From Pseudomonadota bacterium (GTDB lineage: Bacteria > Pseudomonadota > Gammaproteobacteria > Burkholderiales > Burkholderiaceae_C): a DNA stretch of 29,357 nt. How positions within the stretch are numbered: the first letter of the stretch is position 1; each line of letters opens with the position of its first letter. Below the pieces are notes generated by a model, which was not told the origin of the DNA, did not search any database, and was given only the letters and a program-made list of their open reading frames with translations. Below, piece by piece: positions 1 through 8,388 of the stretch. The position numbers were made by a program, and so were the translations under genes. The stretch covers positions 1 to 29,357 of the forward strand of contig JAFAGF010000019.1 of assembly GCA_023422975.1 (NCBI GenBank). Reading direction: 5' to 3'.

Positions 1-359
1 GCATATTCAACCTTGTACAGCGCGATATCAAACACTCTGCGCGTCACCGGGTCATGGACGACCTGACGAAAAACCATCGCCAACACTTCCATCAATTGGC
101 GCAACGCTCCGCCCTGCTGATCATCGAGAGGGGTTTCTAGGGCAGCTTCGAAAGGCAAGGCAGAGCGCGTCATCAGTGCACCAAATAAATCCATCTTGTC
201 TTTGAAGTGCCAATAGATCGCACCCCTCGTGACAGACGCCGCCACCGCTACGTCCGTCAAAGATGCTCCTGCGACTCCTTTTTCATAAAAAACATCCAAA
301 GCAGCATCCAGCAGCTTGTTGCGTGTTGCCTCCGCATCTTCCTTCGTTCGTCTCGCCAT
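1..359 (-). CDS. TetR/AcrR-family transcriptional repressor, 3' part missing
   Basis: Reading the minus strand from the ATG at 359-357 gives about 119 residues that run off the left edge, so the ligand-binding C-terminal part is missing. The N-terminus (MARRTKEDAEATRNKLLDAA) opens a TetR-type helix-turn-helix domain of roughly residues 10-57, ending in the hallmark VTRGAIYWHFKDK recognition helix region. This close variant is typical of AcrR/TtgR/MexR-like regulators of RND pumps. The gene is divergent from the complete RND efflux operon at 552-6397, and a palindrome lies in the shared intergenic region. I infer local, ligand-relieved repression of the pump and of itself. Family assignment is firm; the specific ligand and gene name are not known from the sequence. 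Confidence 0.93.
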   Translation of the reverse strand, partial: MARRTKEDAEATRNKLLDAALDVFYEKGVAGASLTDVAVAASVTRGAIYWHFKDKMDLFGALMTRSALPFEAALETPLDDQQGGALRQLMEVLAMVFRQVVHDPVTRRVFDIALYKVEY

Positions 360-426
360 CTAGCCCACCTTTGCACGGCCTCAAAAAATAGGCCTCATCA
401 TCTATAGCACCGTTACAATTAGCCCC

Positions 427-452
427 ATATACATTCAACATTGTATGTATAT
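427..452. promoter_or_regulatory. 26-bp palindromic operator candidate for the TetR/AcrR repressor
   Basis: The two arms ATATACAT and ATGTATAT are perfectly complementary, and 22 of 26 positions fit dyad symmetry overall. The site sits midway between the divergent repressor (start 359) and the efflux operon (start 552). E. coli AcrR is known to bind a similar ACATACATT/AATGTATGT type palindrome, so this site is the natural operator. Binding here could block both divergent promoters. The symmetry is seen directly; the bound protein is inferred. Confidence 0.75.
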
Positions 453-468
453 CCAAATTCTGAATAAA
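441..468 (+). promoter_or_regulatory. candidate sigma70 promoter of the efflux operon
   Basis: A TTGTAT hexamer (441-446) is followed after 16 bases by AATAAA (463-468), a modest fit to -35/-10. The -35 lies inside the right half of the palindrome at 427-452, so a bound repressor would cover it. The match is weak and no other promoter stands out before the start at 552. Confidence 0.3.
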
Positions 469-551
469 TGCAGGCCTGATGGCTGACGCCAGCATTCTGT
501 ATGCGCATGTAGCGTTACGTTCAATCTCTTAAGAGCACCAGAAAGAAAACC

Positions 552-1817
552 ATGAACTTCTTTAGCACCGCTCCAGCTAACGCATGGGCGCGACTAATTC
601 GCCCCGCTCCTATTGCTATAGCTTGCGCGCTTGTCTTGACGGCGTGCGGCAAAGATAACGCCACCTCTACCCCGTCAGCGGCGCAGGGCGGCGCTCCGCA
701 AGTGCCGGTTGGCGTTGTTACCGCCAAGTCGGGGGAAGTTGGTTTGATCACCGAACTTCCAGGTCGAATTGAAGCTTCTCGGATAGCACAAGTACGGGCA
801 CGTAGCGCGGGTATTTTGCAGAAACGACTGTTCAAAGAAGGCTCTGATGTCAAAGCAGGCCAAGCTTTGTTCCAAATTGATGCAGCACCTTATGAGGCAT
901 CAGCCCAGAGCGCTCGTGCTAGCTTGGCGCGCGCAGAGGCGAATCTGGTACAAACCACAGCGCAGCTAGAGCGCTTCCGCCCATTGGTTGAAGCAAATGC
1001 AATTAGCAAACAAGACTTTGTCAACGCAGAGTCTGCCCAGAAACAAGCACAAGCTGAAGTAGTAGCCGCCAAGGCGGCGGTACGCACTGCAGACATCAAT
1101 TTGGGATATGCCAAGGTAACTGCCCCCATTTCTGGTCGCATCGGCCAAGCCTTGGTCACAGAAGGCGCATTGGTTGGGCAAGGTGAGGCAACGCCACTGG
1201 CCGTAATCCAGCAAATTGACCCTGTCTATGTGAATTTCACGCAATCCGCTACTGACGCATTCAAACTGCGCAAAGCGATGGATGAAGGTCAGTTGAAATC
1301 AGCAGGTCAGCAAGCCGCCGAAGTACACGTTGTGCTGGATGACGGCTCTGAATATGGAACTGCAGGCAAACTGCTATTTAGCGACCTCACAGTTGATGCC
1401 AACACCGGCCAAGTGACGCTGCGCGCAGAGATCCCTAACCCCAAGGGTCTTTTGTTGCCAGGCTTGTACGTGCGTATCCGCATGGAACAAGCGCAAGCCA
1501 CGAATGCCATTACTGTGCCTCAACAAGCGGTGACACGCACGGAACAAGGAGACACCGTCCGCGTTGTCTCCGCAGAAGGCCAAGTCAGCACACGGCCCGT
1601 CAAAGTCAGTATGGCCAGTGGCAATCGCTGGGTGATCCAAGAAGGCCTGAAGGATGGCGAGCAAGTCATGGTGGATGGCTTCCAAAAGCTGCAAATGCTG
1701 CCACCGGGTACTCCAGTGAAAGCGGTGCCATGGACTCCTGCTGTGGCTTCCCCGGCTCCTGCGCAACCTGCCACAGCGGCACCTGCGACGTCCGAACAAG
1801 GCGCCCAAGCCAAGTAA
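552..1817 (+). CDS. RND efflux periplasmic adaptor lipoprotein (AcrA/MexA family)
   Basis: This is a 421-residue membrane fusion protein that links the inner-membrane pump to the outer-membrane channel. The signal peptide ends in lipobox LTAC with the acylated Cys at residue 32, so it is a periplasmic lipoprotein. After a low-complexity linker come the usual AcrA parts: a beta-barrel/lipoyl strand region (VGLITELPGRIEASR, IAQVRARSAGILQKRLF), a helical hairpin rich in Ala/Gln around residues 115-180, then the second lipoyl half (GYAKVTAPISGRIG) and beta-barrel and membrane-proximal domains. The C-terminal tail of about 30 residues is Pro/Ala rich. It is first gene of the operon; the pump starts 16 bases downstream. 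The start has only a weak AGAAAG ribosome site, but the signal peptide fits it. Confidence 0.96.
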   Translation: MNFFSTAPANAWARLIRPAPIAIACALVLTACGKDNATSTPSAAQGGAPQVPVGVVTAKSGEVGLITELPGRIEASRIAQVRARSAGILQKRLFKEGSDVKAGQALFQIDAAPYEASAQSARASLARAEANLVQTTAQLERFRPLVEANAISKQDFVNAESAQKQAQAEVVAAKAAVRTADINLGYAKVTAPISGRIGQALVTEGALVGQGEATPLAVIQQIDPVYVNFTQSATDAFKLRKAMDEGQLKSAGQQAAEVHVVLDDGSEYGTAGKLLFSDLTVDANTGQVTLRAEIPNPKGLLLPGLYVRIRMEQAQATNAITVPQQAVTRTEQGDTVRVVSAEGQVSTRPVKVSMASGNRWVIQEGLKDGEQVMVDGFQKLQMLPPGTPVKAVPWTPAVASPAPAQPATAAPATSEQGAQAK

Positions 1818-1833
1818 ATAAGGACTTTGTCAC

Positions 1834-4800
1834 ATGGCCAAATTTTTTATTGAGCGCCCCATCTTCGCTTGGGTGGTTGCGCTTTTCATCATGGTGGTCG
1901 GAGCCGTCTCCATCACCCAGCTACCCATTGCCCAATACCCCCCGGTGGCCCCGCCCGCGATTGTCGTGAGTGCGGTGTATCCCGGCGCTTCCGCGCAGAC
2001 ACTGGAAGATAGTGTTCTGTCCGTCATTGAGCGAGAAATGAATGGTGCGACAGGTTTGCTCTACATGGAGTCCGTTGCGCAATCCAACGGCACAGGCTCC
2101 GTCACCATCAGCTTTGAGCAAGGCACCGACCCTGAAATGGCACAGGTGGACGTTCAAAACCGTTTGTCGCGCGCTACGCCTCGCCTGCCTTCCGCTGTTA
2201 CGCAGCAAGGTGTCAAAGTAGATAAGTCTGCGTCCAACTTTTTGCTGTTCTCGCTGCTGTCCTCCACCAATCCCGACTGGGATGTGGTGCGGATTGGTGA
2301 CTATGCGTCACGCAACGTAGTACCGGAAATTCAACGTATTGAAGGCATCGGCCAAGTCCAGTTGTTTGGCTCTGAACAAGCCATGCGTGTATGGATTGAC
2401 CCTGCCAAGCTGGAAGGCTTCCAGCTTGGCAGCGCCCAGGTCATTGCAGCAATCCGCGCACAAAACGCACAGGTGTCATCTGGCGCTATTGGTGACTTGC
2501 CCGGCATTGCTGGCCAAGGCATCACGGCGACAGTGACCGTTCGAGGCCAACTCTCCACCCCCGAAGAGTTTGGCAACATCATTCTGCGTGCGGATACCAC
2601 CGGTGCCGCCGTACGCTTGAAAGACGTTGCACGGATTGAAATCGGCGGTCAAACCTATGCAACCACGGCGCGCTTGAATGGCCAGCCTGCCGCGGGTATC
2701 GGCGTTCAACTCTCTCCTTCAGGCAATGCATTAGCGGCTGCTACCGCCGTGCGCGCCAAGATGGAAGAACTGTCCAAATACTTTCCCGAAGGACTGAGCT
2801 ACTCCATCCCTTACGACAGCTCTAACTTCGTGAGCATCTCCATTACCAAGGTTGCGCACACGCTGCTGGAAGCGGTGGCGTTGGTGTTCTTGGTGATGTT
2901 CTTGTTCTTGCAGAATTGGCGCTACACCATCATCCCCACGATTGTGGTTCCAATCGCGTTGCTGGGTACATTTGCCACCTTGCTGGCTTTGGGCTTCTCC
3001 ATCAACGTGCTGACCATGTTTGGCATGGTGCTGGTGATTGGTATCGTTGTGGACGACGCCATCGTCGTGGTGGAAAACGTTGAGCGCATCATGAGCGAGG
3101 AAGGTCTTCCCCCGAAGGAGGCCACGCGCAAAGCGATGGGCCAAATTTCCGGCGCGATCGTTGGCGTGACCGTGGTGCTGATCTCCGTGTTTGTGCCACT
3201 GGCGTTCTTCTCCGGTTCCACCGGCAATATTTACCGCCAGTTTGCTACGGTGATGGTGGCCTCAATTGGCTTCTCCGCCTTCATGGCCTTGTCCCTAACA
3301 CCCGCTCTGTGCGGCACCTTGCTCAAGCCTGTAGATGCTGGTCACCACTTGGAAGGCAAAGGCTTCTTTGCATGGTTTAACCGCACGTTTGCCAAGGGCG
3401 CCAAACGCTACGAAAGTGTGGTCGGTCGCATGCTGAATAAGGCGGCACGCTATCTGGTCATTTATGCGGCCATCATTGCTGCCGTCGCGCTGCTGTACAA
3501 CCGCTTGCCCACCTCTTTCCTGCCCGGAGAAGACCAAGGCACCGTGCTGGTGAACGTACAGCTTCCTGCAGGCGCTACCGCAGAACGCACCGTCGAAGTC
3601 ATGAAACAGGTTGAAGGCTTCGCGCTCAAGCAGCCTGAGATCCGCAGCATGGTGAGCGTGATTGGCTTTAGCTTCTCTGGCCAGGGCCAAAACGCTGCGC
3701 TGGCATTTATCACCCTGAATGACTGGAACGAACGTAGCGCGCCTGAGCAGCACGCCGACGCTGTTGCCGGACGCATCATGGGCGCCATGATGGGTGTGCG
3801 CGATGCGTTCATTTTTGCGCTCAGCCCCCCTCCCATCCCTGAGCTAGGGGTGTCTTCAGGCTTTACGGTGCGTCTGCAAGATCGGGGCAGCCTGGGACAC
3901 GACGCCCTCGTCAATGCCCGCAATATTTTCTTGGGCATGGCCGCTCAAAGCCCGATTCTTTCGCAGGTACGTCCAGACGGTTTGGAAGATGCGCCACAAA
4001 TCCGCATCGACATCGACCGCGACAAAGCCAATGCCTTGGGCGTCGGTTTTGACAGCATCAATACCGCGCTATCCACAGCGATGGGCTCTGCTTATGTGAA
4101 TGACTTCCCCAACCGGGGACGACTGCAGCGCGTGGTAGTTCAGGCAGATGCGCCATCCCGCATGCAACCCGACGATTTGCTCAAGATCACTGCGCCCAAT
4201 AACTTGGGAGAAGCGGTGCCACTGTCTGCTTTTGCCACTGTGAACTGGGTCATGGGCGCACAGCAAACCGTGCGCTACAACGGCTACCCCGCCATGAAGA
4301 TTTCCGGCGCACCCGCGGCGGGCTATAGCACTGGCGAAGCCATGGCAGAAGTAGAGCGCATTGTTGCGCAATTGCCCGAAGGCTTTGGCTTCGAATGGAC
4401 AGGTCAGTCCTACGAAGAAAAGCAAGCCGGATCTCAATCCCTGATCTTGTACAGCTTCGCGATCTTGGCGGTCTTCCTGTGCTTGGCAGCTCTGTACGAA
4501 AGCTGGACGATTCCTCTGGCAGTGATTTTGGTCGTCCCGTTGGGTGTCATCGGCGTACTGCTGGCCACCTGGATGCGCGGTTACTCCAATGACGTGTATT
4601 TCCAAGTGGGCTTGATCACCGTGATTGGCTTGTCGGCCAAGAATGCGATTTTGATCATTGAGTTTGCCAAGGACTTGCAGGCTGAGGGCAAAGGCATCAT
4701 TGAGGCCGCATTGGAAGCCGCACACCTGCGTTTCCGCCCCATCATCATGACCTCCTTGGCGTTCGGCCTTGGCGTTGTACCTTTGGCGATTGCTACAGGC

Positions 4801-4989
4801 GCAAGCTCCGCCAGCCAGCGCGCCATTGGCACCGGTGTGCTGGGCGGCATGTTTACTGGCACCGTACTGGCGGTCTTCTTTGTACCCGTCTTCTTTGTCG
4901 TGGTGCGCAAGCTGTTTAGCGACAAGCGCACCACCCCACCTACTTCTACGCCCTCCGCTGGCACAGCAGGAGTGGATCACCATGCCTAA
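1834..4989 (+). CDS. RND multidrug efflux pump, inner-membrane transporter (AcrB/MexB family, HAE1)
   Basis: This 1051-residue proton-driven exporter is the length expected for AcrB homologues. The N-terminus MAKFFIERPIFAWVVAL is the typical first transmembrane helix. The proton-relay acids are present in TM4 as Asp407-Asp408 (codons at 3052-3057, in GIVVDDAIVVVENVERI). The partner lysine is Lys936 in GLSAKNAILIIEF, equivalent to AcrB Lys940. Two large periplasmic loops and a dozen hydrophobic segments fit a trimeric RND pump, and no truncation or frameshift is seen. Upstream is the adaptor and downstream the outer-membrane channel, whose start overlaps this gene by 8 bases, implying translational coupling. 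The drug spectrum cannot be read from sequence; family membership is certain. Confidence 0.98.
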   Translation: MAKFFIERPIFAWVVALFIMVVGAVSITQLPIAQYPPVAPPAIVVSAVYPGASAQTLEDSVLSVIEREMNGATGLLYMESVAQSNGTGSVTISFEQGTDPEMAQVDVQNRLSRATPRLPSAVTQQGVKVDKSASNFLLFSLLSSTNPDWDVVRIGDYASRNVVPEIQRIEGIGQVQLFGSEQAMRVWIDPAKLEGFQLGSAQVIAAIRAQNAQVSSGAIGDLPGIAGQGITATVTVRGQLSTPEEFGNIILRADTTGAAVRLKDVARIEIGGQTYATTARLNGQPAAGIGVQLSPSGNALAAATAVRAKMEELSKYFPEGLSYSIPYDSSNFVSISITKVAHTLLEAVALVFLVMFLFLQNWRYTIIPTIVVPIALLGTFATLLALGFSINVLTMFGMVLVIGIVVDDAIVVVENVERIMSEEGLPPKEATRKAMGQISGAIVGVTVVLISVFVPLAFFSGSTGNIYRQFATVMVASIGFSAFMALSLTPALCGTLLKPVDAGHHLEGKGFFAWFNRTFAKGAKRYESVVGRMLNKAARYLVIYAAIIAAVALLYNRLPTSFLPGEDQGTVLVNVQLPAGATAERTVEVMKQVEGFALKQPEIRSMVSVIGFSFSGQGQNAALAFITLNDWNERSAPEQHADAVAGRIMGAMMGVRDAFIFALSPPPIPELGVSSGFTVRLQDRGSLGHDALVNARNIFLGMAAQSPILSQVRPDGLEDAPQIRIDIDRDKANALGVGFDSINTALSTAMGSAYVNDFPNRGRLQRVVVQADAPSRMQPDDLLKITAPNNLGEAVPLSAFATVNWVMGAQQTVRYNGYPAMKISGAPAAGYSTGEAMAEVERIVAQLPEGFGFEWTGQSYEEKQAGSQSLILYSFAILAVFLCLAALYESWTIPLAVILVVPLGVIGVLLATWMRGYSNDVYFQVGLITVIGLSAKNAILIIEFAKDLQAEGKGIIEAALEAAHLRFRPIIMTSLAFGLGVVPLAIATGASSASQRAIGTGVLGGMFTGTVLAVFFVPVFFVVVRKLFSDKRTTPPTSTPSAGTAGVDHHA

Positions 4990-6397
4990 GCATTTAACTT
5001 TGATTGCCTTGGTCGCCGCGGCGGCCTTGTCGGGCTGCTCGTTAATCCCGAACTATGAGCGCCCCGCAGCACCTGTCCCTGCCGCTTACACCCAACCGGC
5101 TGCCGCTGGCGAAAACACAGCCATCGTTTGGCGTGACTATTTCACAGACCCACGCCTGCAGCAGCTGATTGACTTGGCGCTGGCCAACAACCGTGACATG
5201 CGTATTGCCACGCTGAATTTGGAGCAAGCCCGTGCTCAATTCCAGATTCAGCGCTCTGCGCTCTTTCCTAGCGTAGGCGGTGTGGCCTCAGCCAATCGTG
5301 GCAACAGCCAAGTCACCGGCGATCTGGGCAACACCTTCACGGTAGGGCTAGCCATTTCCGCCTGGGAAATTGATTTCTTCGGGCGCATCAACAGCCTCAA
5401 AGAAGCCGCTTTGGCCCAGTACCTAGCGACCGATGAAGGCCGCAAGGCTTACGAACTCTCGCTGGTCACCAGCGTTGCACAGGGCTGGCTGACCTTGGTT
5501 GCCGATGAGGAACTGCTGGACATTTCACGCCGCACCGTGGAGACACGCCAAGAGTCGATCAAACTGGCCAAACTGCGCTTTGACGCGGGCTTTGCCTCTG
5601 AACTCGACTACCGCCAAGCAGAGTCGCTGACAGAGTCAGCATTGGCGACTTTCGCGCAGCAGCAACGCCAGCGCGCCTTAGATGAAAACGCACTGGCGCT
5701 ATTGCTGGGCCAACAAGTGCCTGCCGACATTTTGGCCAGCATCACCGGCGCTAAGCTGGCCAACGCAGCGCCCATGGCAGATATTCCCGCAGGCCTTCCC
5801 TCCGATCTGCTGGTACGCCGACCAGACATCCGGGCAGCCGAGCAGCAGCTCATCTCCGCCAATGCCAACATTGGTGCAGCACGTGCCGCCTTTTTCCCCA
5901 GCATCTCGCTCACCGCACAGTACGGCAGCGTCAGCAATGAGCTGTCCAACCTGTTCAACTCGGGCACCTGGGGATTCAATGTAGGGCCGACGCTCAACCT
6001 GCCCATCTTCACGGCGGGCCGCTTGAGTGCCAATTTGGCTTCTGCCAAAGCGGCGCGTGAAATTGCGGTTGCCCAGTATGAAAAGTCCATTCAGACGGGC
6101 TTCAAGGAAGTCTCGGACGCTCTTGCTGGCCGCACCACTTTGGCAGAGCAAGCACGCGCTCAAGCCGCACAAGCAGAGGCCGAGCGCAAGCGCTTTTACC
6201 TGTCTGATCTGCGCTACCGCAATGGTGTAGCCAGCTATCTGGATCTGCTGGATGCACAGCGCTCGCTGTTCGCCATCGAACAAGCAGATGTTCAGGTGCG
6301 TTTGGCACAGCAAATCAACCAGATCAACCTGTACAAAGCATTGGGTGGTGGTTGGTCAGAAGCTAGCCTTGGCAAGCAAGAAGTCACCAATCGTTGA
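4982..6397 (+). CDS. RND efflux outer-membrane channel lipoprotein (OprM/NodT family)
   Basis: The reading frame is open further upstream, but the ATG at 4982 gives a proper lipoprotein signal (MPKHLTLIALVAAAALSGC, acylated Cys19) and a 471-residue protein of normal OprM length. It overlaps the last 8 bases of the pump gene. Two OEP domains are visible: the first contains DPRLQQLIDLALANNRD, the second LLVRRPDIRAAEQQL and AAFFPSISLTAQYG, both classic motifs. The protein forms a trimeric beta-barrel and alpha-helical tunnel that docks with the adaptor and pump to expel substrates from the cell. Having its own channel gene means the tripartite system is complete in one operon. Confidence 0.96.
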   Translation: MPKHLTLIALVAAAALSGCSLIPNYERPAAPVPAAYTQPAAAGENTAIVWRDYFTDPRLQQLIDLALANNRDMRIATLNLEQARAQFQIQRSALFPSVGGVASANRGNSQVTGDLGNTFTVGLAISAWEIDFFGRINSLKEAALAQYLATDEGRKAYELSLVTSVAQGWLTLVADEELLDISRRTVETRQESIKLAKLRFDAGFASELDYRQAESLTESALATFAQQQRQRALDENALALLLGQQVPADILASITGAKLANAAPMADIPAGLPSDLLVRRPDIRAAEQQLISANANIGAARAAFFPSISLTAQYGSVSNELSNLFNSGTWGFNVGPTLNLPIFTAGRLSANLASAKAAREIAVAQYEKSIQTGFKEVSDALAGRTTLAEQARAQAAQAEAERKRFYLSDLRYRNGVASYLDLLDAQRSLFAIEQADVQVRLAQQINQINLYKALGGGWSEASLGKQEVTNR

Positions 6398-6411
6398 GTT
6401 GCGTCAACTCT

Positions 6412-6446
6412 GCACCACAGTGGGCGCCAAACGGTCACTGTGGTGC
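6412..6446. repeat. perfect 11-bp inverted repeat after the efflux operon
   Basis: GCACCACAGTG (6412-6422) and CACTGTGGTGC (6436-6446) are exactly complementary around a 13-base loop. No T-run follows on either strand; on the plus strand GGGGCAAAAAATAG follows, so it is not a standard intrinsic terminator. A smaller hairpin, GAGTTG-CGT-CAACTC (6396-6410), directly precedes it and overlaps the channel stop codon. It could be a mRNA 3' stabilising stem for the efflux transcript or an operator for the cytochrome promoter just downstream. Confidence 0.6.
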
Positions 6447-6468
6447 GGGGCAAAAAATAGTCGCTCGA

Positions 6469-6474
6469 TATAAT
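6469..6474 (+). promoter_or_regulatory. perfect -10 box (TATAAT) before the cytochrome c gene
   Basis: A consensus TATAAT lies 41 bases before the cytochrome start. The expected -35 region (about 6446-6451, CGGGGC) does not resemble TTGACA and abuts the right arm of the inverted repeat at 6412-6446. This suggests an activator-dependent promoter or a chance match. Confidence 0.45.
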
Positions 6475-6515
6475 CCGCCGTTGGTTTTTCCCGCCCCCGA
6501 TAACCAGAGGATGCC

Positions 6516-7034
6516 ATGAGCGACACGCACCACGAAGAAGGCCACACAGGCCCCATCAAGAACTCCAAGCAACTGCTGATTACGGTTGTACTCGCCTTCA
6601 TCTTGCCCGTGATTTTGATCATCGGCTTGGTGAACTTTGTGGGCTCCGCCCCCAAAACAGGGGCTGGCGTTGGCATGCATGAACTGGCCCAGGCCCAGCG
6701 CATCCAAAAGATCGGCTCTATTGAAATTCGCGATGCCGACCGCCCACTGCGCGGTGGCGAAGACGTCTACAAAGGTCAATGCGCGGCATGCCACGCAACT
6801 GGCGTATCTGGTGCCCCCAAGTTTGGCGAAGCGGCTGAATGGGGCCCTCGTCTGGGCCAAGGTTTTGAAGCATTGGTGCACTCGGCACTGAAAGGCAAGG
6901 GCGCCATGGCTCCCCAAGGCGGTGGCGAATTCAACGACCTGGAAATCTCCCGCGCCGTGGCTTTCATGGCGAACTCGGGGGGCGCTAACTTCCCTGAGCC
7001 ACAGCCCGAAGCCAAGGAAGGCGACGCCAAGTAA
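6516..7034 (+). CDS. membrane-anchored cytochrome c5-type protein
   Basis: The 172-residue protein has an N-terminal cytoplasmic His/Glu-rich stretch, one transmembrane helix at about residues 19-41, a linker, then a single class I haem domain. The haem motif is CAACH (Cys89, Cys92, His93), and the probable distal ligand is Met131 in GKGAMAPQGG. This matches the cytochrome c5/CycB-like family that passes electrons in the periplasm at the membrane face. The start at 6516 is preceded by AGAGG at 6506-6510; a second ATG at 6511 is out of frame. It is a single-gene unit, closed by the terminator at 7056-7084. Its redox partner is not evident here. Confidence 0.9.
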   Translation: MSDTHHEEGHTGPIKNSKQLLITVVLAFILPVILIIGLVNFVGSAPKTGAGVGMHELAQAQRIQKIGSIEIRDADRPLRGGEDVYKGQCAACHATGVSGAPKFGEAAEWGPRLGQGFEALVHSALKGKGAMAPQGGGEFNDLEISRAVAFMANSGGANFPEPQPEAKEGDAK

Positions 7035-7055
7035 ACGGCTGTCACCCGCACTCAT

Positions 7056-7084
7056 AAAAAAAAGGACCTTCAGGGTCCTTTTTT
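7056..7084. terminator. bidirectional intrinsic terminator
   Basis: An A-run, then GGACC with TTCAG loop and GGTCC, then a run of six T. It sits between the cytochrome gene (plus) and the hypothetical gene at 7120-7653 (minus), serving both converging transcripts. Confidence 0.88.
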
Positions 7085-7119
7085 ATTTAAGGAGCTTCCT
7101 CCAGCCCTTGCAGACAGGT

Positions 7120-7653
7120 TCACACCCGTGCCTGCGCTTGCTGTGGGCTACGTACAAAGCCAAAGCGCCGGGGCAAATCCGCCGCCAGAACATCCTCCAG
7201 CAGCCAGACACCCGCTTCCACGGCATCTGCTGCATGTACCACGTCTTGCGAGTGCACGATACCCAGCACGCCATCGCACTGCAGATACACATGGCCCTGC
7301 TCATCCATCACGCATTGCTGCACCTGCTGTACCGGTTGCCCGGTGTGCGCCATCACCAAGGCTGCCGCATCCACACGCCACACCATGGGTGCGCTTTCTA
7401 GCTCCACATATACCCGCTGCGGACCATTTTGGAAAAACCAATGACCTTGGGCATTGGCCTCGTAATTGCGCCCTATAAATGCCAGCAGCTTCTCGTGTTC
7501 CAAACGACTGCCTTTGCTGGCAGGGAACATGCCCTTCGCCTGCGTGTCCGCATCGCGCAGCCACCAGTTGCCACGCATGTCCAGTCCCAGCCAGCCCCAG
7601 CAGTCAGGCACATTGGGCCATTTGGCCAATGCTTGTTTTACGATGTCATCCAT
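7120..7653 (-). CDS. conserved hypothetical protein (DUF2946-like, name uncertain)
   Basis: This 177-residue soluble protein begins MDDIVKQALAKWPNVPDC. An upstream in-frame GTG at 7659 exists, but the ATG at 7653 has AAAGG nine bases before it and fits the start I remember for relatives in Burkholderiales. No signal peptide or membrane segment is visible. It is rich in Trp and aromatic residues (CWGWLGLDMRGNWWLRD, GHWFFQNGPQRVYVELE), suggesting a compact beta-rich fold. I recall close relatives annotated only as a domain of unknown function, perhaps DUF2946; I cannot verify the number. It stands alone, converging with the cytochrome gene and diverging from lemA. No function can be assigned. 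Confidence 0.8.
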   Translation of the reverse strand: MDDIVKQALAKWPNVPDCWGWLGLDMRGNWWLRDADTQAKGMFPASKGSRLEHEKLLAFIGRNYEANAQGHWFFQNGPQRVYVELESAPMVWRVDAAALVMAHTGQPVQQVQQCVMDEQGHVYLQCDGVLGIVHSQDVVHAADAVEAGVWLLEDVLAADLPRRFGFVRSPQQAQARV

Positions 7654-7711
7654 ACCCACCTACCTTTGGTATTTGTCACGATGTAGCCACCAAAGATAAC
7701 CGCAACGGCCC

Positions 7712-7740
7712 TTGCGTTGCACGCAGTTGCCCTACATATT
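7712..7740 (+). promoter_or_regulatory. candidate promoter of the lemA cluster
   Basis: TTGCGT (7712-7717) and CATATT (7735-7740) are spaced by 17 bases. The match is four of six bases at each box at best, about 60 bases before the lemA start, and nothing better is seen in the 147-base gap. Confidence 0.25.
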
Positions 7741-7800
7741 GCCGCCCTACCAGGCCCGCACAATACGGCCCATACCTCCTACCAAGACAAGGGATAGACC

Positions 7801-8388
7801 ATGAAGCGCCTGCTTGCGATTTTGCTGATGGCCACTGCACTCACAGGCTGCGGCTACAACGATTTCCAGCGTTTGGACGAAGACACCAAATCCAAATGGA
7901 GCGAAGTACTCAACCAGTACCAACGCCGGGCCGATCTGGTGCCCAACATCGTGACATCTGTCAAAGGCGAGGCCAATTTTGAGCAGGAAACACTGACCAA
8001 GGTGATTGAAGCCCGCTCCAAAGCCACCTCCATCCAGGCCACACCAGAGCTCATCAATGACCCCGCCGCTTTTGACAAGTTTCAGCAAGCGCAAGGTGAG
8101 CTCTCCAGCGCCCTGTCCCGCCTGATGGTGGTGGCGGAGCAGTACCCTCAGCTGCAAGCCAACCAAGCTTTCCGCGACTTGCGCGTCACGCTGGAAGGCA
8201 CAGAAAACCGCATCACTGTGGCCCGCAACGCCTACATCCAATCGGTACAGGAATACAACGTGCTCGCACGCAGTTTTCCTACCAACCTGACCGGCATGGT
8301 GTTTGGCTACAAGGCCAAACCCAACTTCACCGTCCAAAACGAAGCGGAAATCTCTCGCCCGCCGACCGTGGACTTTGGCACCAAGTAA
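7801..8388 (+). CDS. lemA: LemA family lipoprotein
   Basis: A 195-residue LemA protein, normal length for the family. The signal peptide carries lipobox LTGC with Cys17, so it is probably lipid anchored rather than held by a plain N-terminal helix. The body is the four-helix LemA core, opened by YNDFQRLDEDTKSKW and then the signature NQYQRRADLVPNIV, with VARNAYIQSVQEYN and the closing hydrophobic/aromatic region near FPTNLTGMVFGYK. AAGGG at 7789-7793 is a good ribosome site. It starts a three-gene unit with two TPM-domain proteins, the usual company for LemA in proteobacteria. The molecular role is unresolved; envelope stress or envelope protein quality is inferred from context only. Confidence 0.95.
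   Translation: MKRLLAILLMATALTGCGYNDFQRLDEDTKSKWSEVLNQYQRRADLVPNIVTSVKGEANFEQETLTKVIEARSKATSIQATPELINDPAAFDKFQQAQGELSSALSRLMVVAEQYPQLQANQAFRDLRVTLEGTENRITVARNAYIQSVQEYNVLARSFPTNLTGMVFGYKAKPNFTVQNEAEISRPPTVDFGTK

Noticed and set aside
4769..4981. Longer start for the outer-membrane channel gene, inside the pump gene
   Set aside because: It would bury the lipoprotein signal peptide; the ATG at 4982 gives a proper lipobox and normal length.
4069..4983. 304-codon frame antisense to the RND pump
   Set aside because: Opposite of a certain gene; low-complexity His/Gln-rich product.
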